DNA of 64,000 nucleotides from contig NZ_BRPL01000002.1 in the NCBI RefSeq assembly GCF_027923585.1, positions 1 through 64,000 on the forward strand. The letters run 5' to 3'. The stretch comes from Philodulcilactobacillus myokonensis. GTDB lineage: Bacteria > Bacillota > Bacilli > Lactobacillales > Lactobacillaceae. How positions within the stretch are numbered: position 1 is the first letter of the stretch; the number at the start of each line of letters is the position of its first letter. Shown in pieces: positions 1 through 15,500 of the stretch. Below the pieces are notes generated by a model that saw nothing but the letters and a program-made list of their open reading frames with translations, ran no database searches and had not been told where the DNA came from. The position numbers were made by a program, and so were the translations under genes.

Positions 1-20
1 TCAACCGTTCCACCTTTTGT

Positions 21-4736
<4,716 letters not shown>

Positions 4737-4920
4737 AAAATGAAAAGTTTAATACAAAGCTCTTCTTAAAATAATTAAAAACGAATTAACTTCGTTCGCA
4801 TAAGTTTGTTTGTTTTATATAAATATAAAACGCCTTACACATCTTAGGTTGTTTAAATATCTTGTTCAGTTTTCAAAGACCTACTTGTTAGCATTGCATC
4901 TCTGCAACGCAACATTAATT

Positions 4921-4949
4921 ATCATATCACTTGGTAATTAATATGTCAA
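4921..4949 (-). promoter_or_regulatory. rRNA promoter P2
   Basis: On the minus strand TTGACA (4949-4944), a 17-base spacer and TATGAT (4926-4921) form a near-consensus sigma-A promoter about 185 bases upstream of 16S. A boxA-like GTCTTTGAAAAC follows at about 4868-4880, as expected of an rRNA leader with antitermination. Confidence 0.85.
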
Positions 4950-5007
4950 CAACTAATTTGATTAATTAATTGTTGAAATATTGCTTAACTCGTAAGCAGC
5001 ATTTATT

Positions 5008-5036
5008 ATAATAGCACAATCATTATCAAATGACAA
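5008..5036 (-). promoter_or_regulatory. rRNA promoter P1
   Basis: A second upstream promoter on the minus strand: TTGTCA (5036-5031), 17 bases, TATTAT (5013-5008). Tandem P1/P2 promoters are the usual arrangement for rrn operons. The remainder of 4737-5205 is leader and an AT-rich divergent region shared with the thiolase gene, and I see no other gene in it. Confidence 0.75.
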
Positions 5037-5205
5037 CAATTAATTTTAATAAAAACAATTTATTATGTTGCCTCCAAAAGACAACGTTTACAATAATATC
5101 AATTATGTAGTAATTAGTCAAATGTTTTTTTAAATTTAAACTGTTTTTTATCTTAAACATCCATTACAATGATTCAATATAAATAAAATAAAGGAATGAT
5201 AATTA

Positions 5206-6384
5206 TTGAAAAAAGTTGCTATCGTTAGCACAGTCAGAACACCAATTGGAAAAATCGGTGGAGAATTATCCAGACTATCTTCCGTTCAATTAGGGACGAT
5301 CGTTACGAAATCTGCAATTAAAAAAGCACAACTATCCCCTAATCAAATTGACCAGGTTATCTTCGGAAATGTTTTACAAGCTGGTTCTGGACAAAATGTT
5401 GCAAGACAGATTCAACTTCACTCTGGCATTTCCAATCTTAAAACTGCATATACAGTTAACCAGGTATGTGGTTCAGGAATGAAAGCAATTCGATCTGGAC
5501 AAGCAGCTATCGTCATGGGCGATGCTAAAATTGTTGTTGCAGGCGGGACCGAAAGTATGTCAAATGCACCCTTTTTAAATCAGTCCATGCGCTTCGGTCA
5601 TAAATATGGAAACATTAATATGATTGATAGCATTCAAAACGATGCATTAGATGATGCATTTTATCATTTACCAATGGGTGCGACCGCTGAAAATGTTGCC
5701 AAAAAATTTAATATAAGTAGAAAAGATCAGGATCAGTTTGCATATCAATCACACAGAAAGGCAGTCAAAGCCCAATTAAGCCATAAGTTCGACGATGAAA
5801 TCGTTCCAGTTAAGATAAAGGATAAACAAAATCAAGAAAAGATCATTGCAAGAGATGAAGGTCCAAGAAAAGATACATCAATGACAAAACTTGCTAAATT
5901 AAGAACCGTTTTCCAAAAGGGAGGAACCGTAACCGCCGGAAATGCTTCTAGTTTAAATGATGGCGCTTCCGCATTAGTAATGATGGATTACGACTTAGCA
6001 AAAAAAATGAATTTAAAACCATTAGCGATAATTGAAAATTACGTGGAAACCGGCATCGATCCTAGAATTATGGGCTACGCTCCTTACCGAGCCATTAAGC
6101 AATTATTGAAAACATCAGAACAGAAGCAATCAGACATCGATTTATTCGAAATCAACGAAGCATTCGCCGCACCCAGTGTTGCCATCCAAAAGAATCTTCA
6201 TTTACCATCTGAAAAAGTAAATATTAATGGCGGTGCAATCGCACTTGGTCACCCATTAGGTGATTCCGGTGCTAGAATCGTCACTTCATTAATTTACAAT
6301 CTAAAACATGAACACAAACGAAATGGGATTGCCTCAATGTGCATCGGAGGTGGCATGGGCATGGCACTTCAAATCAAAGTATGA
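5206..6384 (+). CDS. Acetyl-CoA C-acetyltransferase (thiolase)
   Basis: A 392-residue thiolase that condenses two acetyl-CoA to acetoacetyl-CoA or runs the reverse. In lactobacilli this is normally the first step of the mevalonate route to isoprenoids. The family triad is visible: nucleophile Cys88 in QVCGSGM, His349 in ALGHPLGDSG and Cys379 in CIGGGMG. The start is TTG, with AAAGGA about ten bases upstream. The earlier ATG, inside ATGATAATTATTG, is out of frame. Length is normal for the family. It is transcribed away from the rRNA operon, and an acetyltransferase gene follows 92 bases later, perhaps on the same transcript. Biosynthetic versus degradative direction cannot be told from sequence alone. 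Confidence 0.93.
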   Translation: MKKVAIVSTVRTPIGKIGGELSRLSSVQLGTIVTKSAIKKAQLSPNQIDQVIFGNVLQAGSGQNVARQIQLHSGISNLKTAYTVNQVCGSGMKAIRSGQAAIVMGDAKIVVAGGTESMSNAPFLNQSMRFGHKYGNINMIDSIQNDALDDAFYHLPMGATAENVAKKFNISRKDQDQFAYQSHRKAVKAQLSHKFDDEIVPVKIKDKQNQEKIIARDEGPRKDTSMTKLAKLRTVFQKGGTVTAGNASSLNDGASALVMMDYDLAKKMNLKPLAIIENYVETGIDPRIMGYAPYRAIKQLLKTSEQKQSDIDLFEINEAFAAPSVAIQKNLHLPSEKVNINGGAIALGHPLGDSGARIVTSLIYNLKHEHKRNGIASMCIGGGMGMALQIKV

Positions 6385-6476
6385 ATACTAATGATTGCAA
6401 TTTAAATTATTTTAATATAGAATATCTAAGAATAAATACGTCAAAAATTAAAATAGAAGTAAGGAGATGTTCACTG

Positions 6477-7010
6477 ATGAGTGCAATTTACTTAAGAAAA
6501 GCAACTGAAAAAGATTTACCAAGCATTTTAGACATTATTGATTCAGCTAAGAAGTACCTTAAGGAACAAAACATCGATCAATGGCAAACGGGATACCCAC
6601 ACGAAGATGATATCAAAGAAGATATTAAAAATGGCGTTAACTACGTTTTAATCGTTGGCAATCAAGTTGCCGGAACCGCTACCCTTGGTCAAGGACTAGA
6701 TTTAAGTTACTTAAAGATTAAAGATGGTCAATGGGAAAATCCTAGAAACTCACACTATACTGCTATTCACCGGGTTGCAATTTCTAATAACTTTCGCGGT
6801 AAAAAACTATCTCAAAAGATGATGAGTGGTATGATCACCATTTCATTAGTATTAGGCTACCGTGATATTAGAATTGATACCCATCCTGATAATAAAGGCA
6901 TGCAACACGTCATTACTTCTAACGGTTTTGAAAAACGTGGAATTGTAAAGACCGCTGATGGTGACCAACACGATCCACTTAGATACGCATACCAATTAGT
7001 AATTGATTAG
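6477..7010 (+). CDS. GNAT family N-acetyltransferase
   Basis: A 177-residue single-domain acetyltransferase of the GCN5 fold, using acetyl-CoA to acetylate an unknown amine. The core is visible as IHRVAISNNFRGKKLSQKMM (strand 4 and the acetyl-CoA pyrophosphate loop, R/Q-x-x-G-x-G/A variant) followed by the DTHPDNKGMQ segment. The start at 6477 is chosen because AAGGAGATG lies about ten bases upstream. The frame runs further 5' into the thiolase end, but that extension has no ribosome site. Substrate is unknown. Confidence 0.85.
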   Translation: MSAIYLRKATEKDLPSILDIIDSAKKYLKEQNIDQWQTGYPHEDDIKEDIKNGVNYVLIVGNQVAGTATLGQGLDLSYLKIKDGQWENPRNSHYTAIHRVAISNNFRGKKLSQKMMSGMITISLVLGYRDIRIDTHPDNKGMQHVITSNGFEKRGIVKTADGDQHDPLRYAYQLVID

Positions 7011-7022
7011 AGGCCATTAAGC

Positions 7023-7214
7023 ATGACAGCAGCTGATTATGCGGTTCAAATTAAATTAGTGATTATGTATGCAATTGGCATCATTGCAATGTTATCATTG
7101 CTTTTTTTCATTTGGCATCGATACCATCAATGGTTTAAAATCACTTCAACGGTGGTTGCATTAATAACGATTGTAATGATGGTCATTTTAATTACAGCAA
7201 TTAAATTGCCATAA
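7023..7214 (+). CDS. Small two-helix membrane protein
   Basis: A 63-residue protein with two hydrophobic helices (about residues 9-28 and 38-60) separated by a short basic loop (WHRYHQWFK). It starts 12 bases after the acetyltransferase stop, with AGAGG about nine bases upstream of ATG, and is followed directly by a strong terminator. It therefore closes the operon. I recognise no family. Similar tiny membrane proteins are common and often unannotated. Confidence 0.65.
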   Translation: MTAADYAVQIKLVIMYAIGIIAMLSLLFFIWHRYHQWFKITSTVVALITIVMMVILITAIKLP

Positions 7215-7218
7215 AATA

Positions 7219-7256
7219 AAAACGGTTCATGAATTAAATTTCATGAACCGTTTTTT
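7219..7256. terminator. Bidirectional intrinsic terminator
   Basis: A 15-bp perfect stem, AAAACGGTTCATGAA paired with its complement around a 6-base loop, with T-run on the plus side and an A-run on the other. It sits between convergent genes (small membrane protein and sucrose hydrolase) and should stop both. Confidence 0.9.
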
Positions 7257-7272
7257 CGTCTTTCATATTAAG

Positions 7273-8703
7273 TTAATTTAATTTCTTTAATTGGGTTAGT
7301 TCAACTGCTTGGCAGTCAATCCAAGTTGCATTAATGACACTGTGGCTAAAGAAGACCCTGCCGGACATTAATTTTTCTCCGCCGTTAATGTAAATTTCAA
7401 ATAAAGAATTATCAAGATAAATCTGGCAATCAGAAACCTTGGCCGTATCCATATTAATAATTCGCTGTTCTTCGTTCCCATTTTTATTTAAACGATGAAG
7501 GGTTAGGCGGTTATTATCGTCGTCAACATCAATCAACAAATGACTTTCACCAGAAGTAATTGCGAACTGGCTCCCTTTATTTTCAGTGGGAGCAAAGTCC
7601 AATAAACACTGCTTAGGAACTTCCATCCCATTAATTGACTTCAATTCATGGTCAGATAACCCCTTGTTTTCTGCAGCTGGTTTTTGGGTCAACTGTTCAC
7701 CGTCTAATGATAGTTCACGGACCAGTGACAAAGCATTGGTCCAGCCGTCTTCTGCATCGGGCTCTTCAAGGTCTGGCATTCCAATCCAACTTACTTCAAG
7801 CACACGCCCATCAGGAGCATTGATTGCCTGGGTTGCATACGATTCAAAACCATTATCTAATTGTTGAATTTTAGATGGGTTAATAAATTTCATTTTATCC
7901 CAATTAAAATCTTTTCCAACAATATAGGTATTTGGGTACTTATTAGCGTATTTCAAATGTTTATGACTCATTCCCTGAGGGCAGAAAATAATTACCGGAC
8001 GACCATCAATAAAGACTAAATTAGGGCATTCAACCATGTATCCTAAGTCATTAGTGCCAATATCTAATTTTCGGTAATAGTACCATCCGTGATCAAGGTA
8101 CTTAGAGCGGTAAACTAAAATTTCACCACGGCGGTTATCTGTTTGAGCACCAATAATTGCATAATAATAATTAGCATGTTTGATAATCTGCGGATCACGG
8201 AAGTTGCCGGTAATCCCTTCGGATGGCTGATCAATTAACGGATGAGCGAGCTTCGTAATTTGGTTATCCTGGTTCACAAAAGCCCCGTTTTGCTTAGCTT
8301 TTCTAACACCATTATCCCAAATATTACCCGTATACATTAAAAATAATTGATCATTAATTGGCAATGCAGAGCCGGAATAACAACCATTTCGGTCGTTGGA
8401 TGAATCTGGAATCATTGGCTGATGGACATCTTGCCAGTGAATTAAATCAGGTGAAACAAGGTGAGCCCAACTTTTCAAACCGTGAACAGGTCCAAATGGG
8501 AATGATTGGTAAAATAAATGCCACTGATGATTATAGTAAGAAAAACCATTCGGGTCGTTTAACAAACCACTTTCTGGTTGGATGTGATAACCCAAGCGCC
8601 ATTTAGAATCCCGCACTTTAGTCTTTAGTTGGTCAACAGATGCTTTTGACCATTGATCATATGGCAGATTTAAGCGTTCCGCTGTCCAATACTGCTTGTC
8701 CAT
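7273..8703 (-). CDS. scrB: Sucrose-6-phosphate hydrolase (GH32)
   Basis: A 476-residue glycoside hydrolase of family 32, which splits sucrose-6-phosphate (or related beta-fructosides) in the cytoplasm. All three GH32 signature blocks are present: LLNDPNGF with the nucleophile Asp, FRDPQI with the transition-state Asp, and MVECPNL with the acid/base Glu. A C-terminal beta-sandwich follows. I place the start at 8703 because GAGAGGAG sits about 11 bases upstream. An upstream in-frame ATG at 8772 lacks a ribosome site. No signal peptide is seen, so it is intracellular. No transporter is next to it. A fructokinase at 27003 could take the fructose released. Confidence 0.92.
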   Translation of the reverse strand: MDKQYWTAERLNLPYDQWSKASVDQLKTKVRDSKWRLGYHIQPESGLLNDPNGFSYYNHQWHLFYQSFPFGPVHGLKSWAHLVSPDLIHWQDVHQPMIPDSSNDRNGCYSGSALPINDQLFLMYTGNIWDNGVRKAKQNGAFVNQDNQITKLAHPLIDQPSEGITGNFRDPQIIKHANYYYAIIGAQTDNRRGEILVYRSKYLDHGWYYYRKLDIGTNDLGYMVECPNLVFIDGRPVIIFCPQGMSHKHLKYANKYPNTYIVGKDFNWDKMKFINPSKIQQLDNGFESYATQAINAPDGRVLEVSWIGMPDLEEPDAEDGWTNALSLVRELSLDGEQLTQKPAAENKGLSDHELKSINGMEVPKQCLLDFAPTENKGSQFAITSGESHLLIDVDDDNNRLTLHRLNKNGNEEQRIINMDTAKVSDCQIYLDNSLFEIYINGGEKLMSGRVFFSHSVINATWIDCQAVELTQLKKLN

Positions 8704-8788
8704 ATCAGTAATAACTCCTCTCACTTTTGATGGATTTAAAATCCTTAGTATTTCTATTTTATCATATTTCATGAATCAAAGAGTGAAA

Positions 8789-11700
8789 TTACTTTTTTTC
8801 GTTTAAAGGGATGGGTCGATCAATTGAAAGCAAATATAAGTAACGCTGATCAACCGGCCGGTGCAAAATCCGTTTCAAAGCAATTCCATACAGGTTCACT
8901 TGACCCTGATAACGCTTGATAATTTTATTAATTCGCATTTCATCATGTGCATCCCTAACATAATCAGTCTTGTAGTCAAACAGGATTACTTTATCATCTA
9001 AATCCAAATATCCATCAATAATTCCGTGAATTAATACTTTTGGTTTTGGATCACGGAAGTCTTTAAAAATCCGATTGGCTGAAATCAATAGTGAAAACGG
9101 AACTTCCCGGTGAAGTGACCTTGGATGTTTCAAAATAATCTTACCAATTGAACTTTGATAAAACTTCATAATATGATTAGCATCGATTTTTTGAGCAACT
9201 TCAGGCGTGACAAGTTGATTTTTAACTAAATCATTAATCTGTTGCTGCACCGTTTCAAGCGTAATTGGCTTTTCAACGTTCAATTTCTGTAAAACTAAGT
9301 GGGTTGCCGTTCCAATATCAGTTGATTGGGGTGTTTCGACCGTTTGCATAAATTGCGGACGGTTGAAATTCTGGGTAGTGTACCGGTTGGTTTTCCTAGG
9401 GTCCAACGATCCGTTAAAATTACCTAATTCCAAATTATCGGGATCATCAAACAACCGTTTAATTTCTGAAACGGACTGGTAAGCAGTCGTATGGGTTGCC
9501 ATTTGATTAGGATATTGAAAATCCATAATGGATTTAATTGAATCGCTAGCAACGTTTTTAGGATCATAATGTTCTAAATCTAAATCAACCTTGGATTGAG
9601 TTTCAGGATTCGGTGCATCCTTGGCCAATTCCTGTTTATCAATAAATTGTAACTTAAAATGTGATTGGTCATTAGATAAAACGGTTGAATGGGCATCATA
9701 ATTCCATTGTTTTTTAAAATCTGGATGGCGGACCAATGCCGGCCCAATCAAATCCAAATCATTTTTAGCGTGGCTTCTGGCGGTGAAATTCAAAACGGGA
9801 TTTTTTGGATCTTGATCGGATGCCATCGCTTCATTTTCCCAACCACTCAATAATTTTTCAACTGGGTTGATTTTCTTCTTAGAACGGCTGGCGTTTTTAA
9901 TCGCACCCACAATGAACAAACGCTGTTCAGCCCGCGTCATTGCAACGTATAATTTCCGCATTTCTTCTGATAAATCAGCATTCTTTTCGTTCGATACGAT
10001 GACCTGTTTTTGCAAAGTGTCAATATTAACCCGGTCCTTAGGATTAAAATAGGTCATCCCAAGCCCTAATCGATCATTCAAAACGAAGTTCCCGCGGATT
10101 TGATTAAAGTTAAACTGGTGGGCAGCATCAATTAGGAAGACAACCGGGAATTCCAATCCCTTGCTTCTGTGAATCGTCATGACGTTGATTGCATCCTCAG
10201 TATGGGAAATTTGAGCAGCAGCTAAATCATCATCGTGTTCTTGAATCCGACGAACGAAGCGGACAAATTGAAATAAGCCTTTGAAACTAGTCTTTTCGTA
10301 TTCGGCTGCCCGATCGTACAGCGCATGTAAATTAGCCTGACGCTGCTTTCCCGATGGCATTCCGCCAACGTAATCTAAAAAACCGGTCTGCTGATAAATA
10401 TACCAAATCAAGTCAACTAACTCATGTTGCTGGGCAACGTTTCTAAAATCTGTTAATTGTTCTAAAAATGCCTGGACTTTTTGGTAAACTTTATCCCCAA
10501 AATCAGAATTCTCAATTTTATCACCATAAGTATGGTAGAAGTGTTTTAAAGCGTTGAAATAATCACCAGAACGTTGATTAATCCTTAAGTATGCCATTTG
10601 ATTTTCATCCATTTGAACGATGGGCGAACGTAAAACGGCAGCCAGTGGAATATCCTGGTACGGATTATCAATAATGCTTAGTAGTGACATCATAATCTGA
10701 ATTTCAGTGGTTTTAAAATACTTTTGAGAATCATCAATTTTAACTGGCAATTGGTATCTGTGAAAAATATCAGCAATCGTTAAATTGTTATTATGGGTTG
10801 AAGATAGAATCGCAATGTCATGGTACTGCATTGGACGTTTGCGGCCTAATTTTCGATCAAAAATTTCAGCATGTTTGCTAATTAAGCCCTTAATCTTTTG
10901 AGCCACCAATTCAATTTGACCCTGGGCACTATCCTTAATTGGCAAGGTGTTCTCATTCGGATCGCCTTGATTAAATGAATCCTGATCATGACTATTATAA
11001 ATTAAAACGTCAACCTGAGCTGGCAAATCAGCTGGATAATAAGTGGCCCCTACTTTCAAAAGGTTAGGATGCTCGTTATTAGACGAATCATAATAATCAA
11101 TTCCACCCAGCCGTTCATCCATAATCTGTTTAAAAATCATATTAACAAATGAAATTACGTTTCGATCAGAACGGAAATTTTCAGCTAAGTGAATGACCCG
11201 CGAACCATTTTTTGGATGCTGGCTGTATTTTTTAGAACGGTTCATAAACATCTTAGGATCAGCCAGTCTAAAACGGTAAATCGACTGCTTAACATCCCCG
11301 ACCATAAATAAATTACCTTCTGGTTTGGCAATCGAGCTTAGGATTTGATCCTGGAGCCGATTATTATCCTGGTATTCATCAACCATGATTTCATTGAACT
11401 GCTTAGTTAAATTTGCACGAACCGCTTTTGCCTTGTCCTGCTTACCATTCAAGATCCGGTCAGCATCGTGTTCAATATCAATAAATTCTAAAACATGCTG
11501 TTCCTTTTTGTACTGCTGATAAGCATTGGAAAAGGCATGGACAACCTGAATCAATTCTTGAATCAGCCCATAGGCATTTTTCATAATTGATAAATTATCT
11601 TTTTCGGATAATTCGAAGAAATTAGAGCCAATTTGATTCAACTGCTTTTTAGCAGCATTTCGGGCATCCTTAGCTTGGTCATGAAGGGATTTTTGATCAT

Positions 11701-12580
11701 CCGGCATTTTCTTAGAGACACTTGGGAAGTTCTTGAACTTAATGCTTTGAAAGGTATTTTTTAATTCGTCCCAGCTTTTAGTTTTTAGTAGATGCTGGTA
11801 TTTTTTAACCGTTTCCAATTCTACTTTTAATTGGTCAGCATCTTTCGTCTGATCCTCTCTGTCAGCAATGCGAAGTGCCGATTCAAAACCTAATGCAGAA
11901 TTCTGCAGTTCATCTAATAAGACTGGCAATAAACTTTTTTGATAGAAGTCGCTTTGGGTAATTGAATCATTCACATGGTACATATCTGAAATATGATCAA
12001 GCCATGCCGAAGGATTTTGATTGACGTTAGCATAATCATAGGTCTGATAAACCAGATCCATTAAGCCGTCATCATCCCGGTCACCAGAAAAGTTTTCGGT
12101 TAAATCAGCAAATTTATGGTTGGAATCGTTGGCATATAAATCCTCTCTGACGTCATTCCAAACGTTCTCACGCATCATTTCACGTTCAGTATTATCATTT
12201 AAAATTCTAAAATTGGGATCTAAATTAATAATGTAATAGTAATGTTGGATAATACGCTGACAAAAGGCATCGAAAGTACTGATATAGGCAACTGGAACCT
12301 TCCTTAGTTGAGTAATCAACCGGTTCTTCTGCTGATTATCAGTTGTCTTTTTCAACTGTTCCCTGAGTGCCGTTTGAATCCGATCCCGCATTTCCTTAGC
12401 GGCCGCCTTCGTGAAAGTTACAATCAAAAGCTGATCGATACTGGTTCCATTCAAGACTTTATGAATCACACGGTCAACTAGGACCCGTGTCTTTCCGGAA
12501 CCAGCAGAGGCTGAAACTAAAATATTACCGGGACGTTCATCTTGAACTGCCTGCTTTTGAGCTTTAGTATATTGAATCAT
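8789..12580 (-). CDS. addA: ATP-dependent helicase/nuclease subunit A
   Basis: The 1263-residue helicase-nuclease subunit of the AddAB (RexAB) enzyme that resects double-strand breaks for RecA. Walker A is ASAGSGKTRVL near residue 25, and Walker B is the UvrD-type DEYQDN near residue 400. Motif VVFLIDAAHQ and the IHRSKGLEFP helicase motif lie in the second half. The RecB-type nuclease motif is LFDYKTDYV near the C-terminus. The length is normal. It overlaps the addB stop by four bases (ATGA), so the two subunits are translationally coupled. Confidence 0.96.
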   Translation of the reverse strand: MIQYTKAQKQAVQDERPGNILVSASAGSGKTRVLVDRVIHKVLNGTSIDQLLIVTFTKAAAKEMRDRIQTALREQLKKTTDNQQKNRLITQLRKVPVAYISTFDAFCQRIIQHYYYIINLDPNFRILNDNTEREMMRENVWNDVREDLYANDSNHKFADLTENFSGDRDDDGLMDLVYQTYDYANVNQNPSAWLDHISDMYHVNDSITQSDFYQKSLLPVLLDELQNSALGFESALRIADREDQTKDADQLKVELETVKKYQHLLKTKSWDELKNTFQSIKFKNFPSVSKKMPDDQKSLHDQAKDARNAAKKQLNQIGSNFFELSEKDNLSIMKNAYGLIQELIQVVHAFSNAYQQYKKEQHVLEFIDIEHDADRILNGKQDKAKAVRANLTKQFNEIMVDEYQDNNRLQDQILSSIAKPEGNLFMVGDVKQSIYRFRLADPKMFMNRSKKYSQHPKNGSRVIHLAENFRSDRNVISFVNMIFKQIMDERLGGIDYYDSSNNEHPNLLKVGATYYPADLPAQVDVLIYNSHDQDSFNQGDPNENTLPIKDSAQGQIELVAQKIKGLISKHAEIFDRKLGRKRPMQYHDIAILSSTHNNNLTIADIFHRYQLPVKIDDSQKYFKTTEIQIMMSLLSIIDNPYQDIPLAAVLRSPIVQMDENQMAYLRINQRSGDYFNALKHFYHTYGDKIENSDFGDKVYQKVQAFLEQLTDFRNVAQQHELVDLIWYIYQQTGFLDYVGGMPSGKQRQANLHALYDRAAEYEKTSFKGLFQFVRFVRRIQEHDDDLAAAQISHTEDAINVMTIHRSKGLEFPVVFLIDAAHQFNFNQIRGNFVLNDRLGLGMTYFNPKDRVNIDTLQKQVIVSNEKNADLSEEMRKLYVAMTRAEQRLFIVGAIKNASRSKKKINPVEKLLSGWENEAMASDQDPKNPVLNFTARSHAKNDLDLIGPALVRHPDFKKQWNYDAHSTVLSNDQSHFKLQFIDKQELAKDAPNPETQSKVDLDLEHYDPKNVASDSIKSIMDFQYPNQMATHTTAYQSVSEIKRLFDDPDNLELGNFNGSLDPRKTNRYTTQNFNRPQFMQTVETPQSTDIGTATHLVLQKLNVEKPITLETVQQQINDLVKNQLVTPEVAQKIDANHIMKFYQSSIGKIILKHPRSLHREVPFSLLISANRIFKDFRDPKPKVLIHGIIDGYLDLDDKVILFDYKTDYVRDAHDEMRINKIIKRYQGQVNLYGIALKRILHRPVDQRYLYLLSIDRPIPLNEKK

Positions 12581-15500
12581 TTTTTATTGCGCTCCTCTTC
12601 TAATAACCGTTTCATATCATTCAAACTTAACTTATGAATTTCATGGTACCGATTTTCTTCCAGTAGTGGATCAAATTGCATGATTGATTTGTATGGTGAA
12701 TACTGAATCGCACTTCGTTGTTGTTCTTCCGTTGGATAAATCTGAATATCGCCATCAAAAATTCTTTGAGCCGCACCTTTAATTAACTTTTGATTGTGAT
12801 CAAGCATCATTTCTAAAACATCGGGTTCGATTACCTTGTTGGGTTTGCCAATCGTTCCGCTCTTATTTAATTTAAACGGGAAGACGTGGGACTTCCCATA
12901 CTTTTTGTTTTTAACTTCTTGATCTAGATTCTTCATTAAATCGGGATAATCAACTAATAATCCGGCATAACGTTGTTTATCAAGCATTGAAATATCAGTA
13001 CCATGTCGCAAAATGGTATTTAAGTCTAACTTAGGATTATAGACGTGCAGATAAAGGGCGCCAGCGATTTCCGCCTTCTCCTTCTGACTAAAGCGGGATA
13101 TGTTGTTCTGCAGGACGTCTAGATAGGTCATCATCTGCATTGAATTTCCGTGATAAACCTGTGAAAAATCAAAATCTTTATTGCCAGACTTATAATCAAT
13201 GATACTTAGAAATTTTTCGCCAGCCGCGACCATTTCATCGATTCGATCAATTCGCCCTCGAACGACAACTTCACGGTCATTGGGCAATTCATATTTCAAT
13301 GGATTCAGATCATCCTTATTCCCAACGTGTCCAAATGCCACTTCGGTATGCTTCGGCCGCATCGGCGTTCTTTTACTCTGCATCTTAAACGTATGTGCCA
13401 TCCGTTTAATCGTCTTAATCAATTGACCCTTAATGTAGTTCATTCGGTTCGAACTATTCAAGATGGCATATTGATAATCCTCTTCTTCCAGTAATTTAGC
13501 AACGACTTCATCTACTAATTGGTTCATATCCTGATCATCTAACTTAGCTAAATCGATGTGTTCCCGATTGATGATCCGCATTAAATGATCAAGCGTAGCA
13601 TGGAAGAATTGACCAGTACTGGCGGGCGATAACTCAAAGACATCCCGTTGCTGCAGCTTTAATCCATACTTCAAAAAGTATTCATATGGATCATTATAAA
13701 ATTGTTCAAGCTGAGAAATCGAAGTGTGAATATGATCACCGTAAAGATCGGTGATGATCTTGGGTGCTAGTTTTGGTGGCTGATTTTGGTAATTTAAACT
13801 ACCCAATAGTTTATTAGCTAATTGATGATAATCTGGATGTTTCCGGATTAATTGATTAATATACTTCCAATTATCATCGACCGGTTTCTGATTCAATTTG
13901 GCATCGTGAACAGCTTGAATAAGGTGCCTTAAAGTCGTCCGGTAAGTCCCCACAAATGGCATGACATCATGATCATCCGCAATTGGTGACATCATCGGAT
14001 GGGATTCCTTCAAATTAAAATGCCGCATGATTTGTTGAACGTATGGTGAAATTTTGACTTGTGAATCAGACTGGTCATCACTGCCTAGACAATAGGTAAA
14101 GATTAACCGATCCGAACCGCTCATGAATGCTAGGTAGTTTAAATACGGATCATTCGCCATCTGCATCTCACTATTATCATTCAAGAATTGATCATCGCCC
14201 CATTGGTTAGCTAGGTCATCTCTGTCGGCATCATTAAATAGTGATGTATTTTCAACCCGGTCCGGCATGACATCATCGGTTGAACCAATCATAAAGACAA
14301 TTCGATAATCCTTCATCTGAACAATTCCACTTTCGGAGACGGCAACCTGATCTAAGGTTGAAGGAATCTGGGCGTAATTAGCACCTTCAAATCCCGCTTT
14401 CAATAGTGCTAGAAAATCATCCAATTTAAATGGACGGTCGCCTAGGATGCTAACAAAATTATCCAAAAGATTGCAGAAGGTATCCCAGACCTGTTCCGGT
14501 TGGGCAGCTTCTTCTAGGCGTCCGGCTTGGTTAGCTTGGTCTCGCCATTGAGTTAGGCGAGTGACAACCCCATTTTGGACGAGAAATTGATACAAAATTT
14601 TAGCGGCATCTTTACCATTCCTGGCCCGCCTCATTTTACGGTAAAATGGCGGAAGCGTGTTGCGGACGAAATGGCGAATCAAATTAATCTGGCTTTCAAT
14701 GTTTTGATCTTCCTCTGGACGCTTTCCCATATCAACGTCCGAAAGCCATGCGTATTTCCAGTCATCCTTTTGAGTCCAGCGACTGCCTTCATAGCCACTT
14801 CTTAAGACCTCGTTTTCACACAAAGCTAAATCAGTCCTGAAGGTTTGAATTGAAATGGGTTGGCCATCAATTTCTGGAATTAATAGTTCCGTTTTCAAAA
14901 GCCGCATCACATCTTGATAACGGTAGTTACGGTGCCGTCCTGGCCGTTCGATTGAAAACAATGCATCAATTAATTCAACTAGTGGGTGGTCGTCCATTGA
15001 TTTCTGGACATCATTAAAGTATGGAATATGTTGCATTTCAAAAATTGGTTTTAAAATATTCTGATAACGATCTAAATGCCTCGTCATAATCAAGAAATCA
15101 TGATAATGCAGATTGGTCTGTGCTACCATCTGGCGAATTTTAATTGCAACTTGGGCAACTTCAGCATACGGATTATCGGCTTGCAAAACCTGGATGGAAT
15201 CCTGATTTTTCAATTGATCCGGTTTAATGTTCTGAAAACTATGGGATGCAATCCAATAGTGGTCTAATTTTTGTAAATCGGAATTAACCCGTGGTTGATC
15301 CGCGTGCAAGTCGGTTAAAATTGGAATCCGGTTCTGTTTAGCAAATTGGTAAAGCTGATAATACAACTTAGCAGATTGATAAAATAAGTTCGATCCATCG
15401 GGCAGTTCAAATGGATATGGACGGTCTAAATTCAAATCAACCGTGACAGAATCTGAACGTTCCATCAAGATTTGAACTAATTCCCTTTCTTGCGCGGTCA

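Noticed and set aside
6339-6476. Longer start for the acetyltransferase overlapping the thiolase end
   Set aside because: The extension is low quality in sequence and lacks a ribosome site, whereas ATG 6477 has AAGGAGATG upstream.
7586-8606. Plus-strand frames within the sucrose hydrolase gene
   Set aside because: They are antisense shadows of a gene with complete catalytic motifs.
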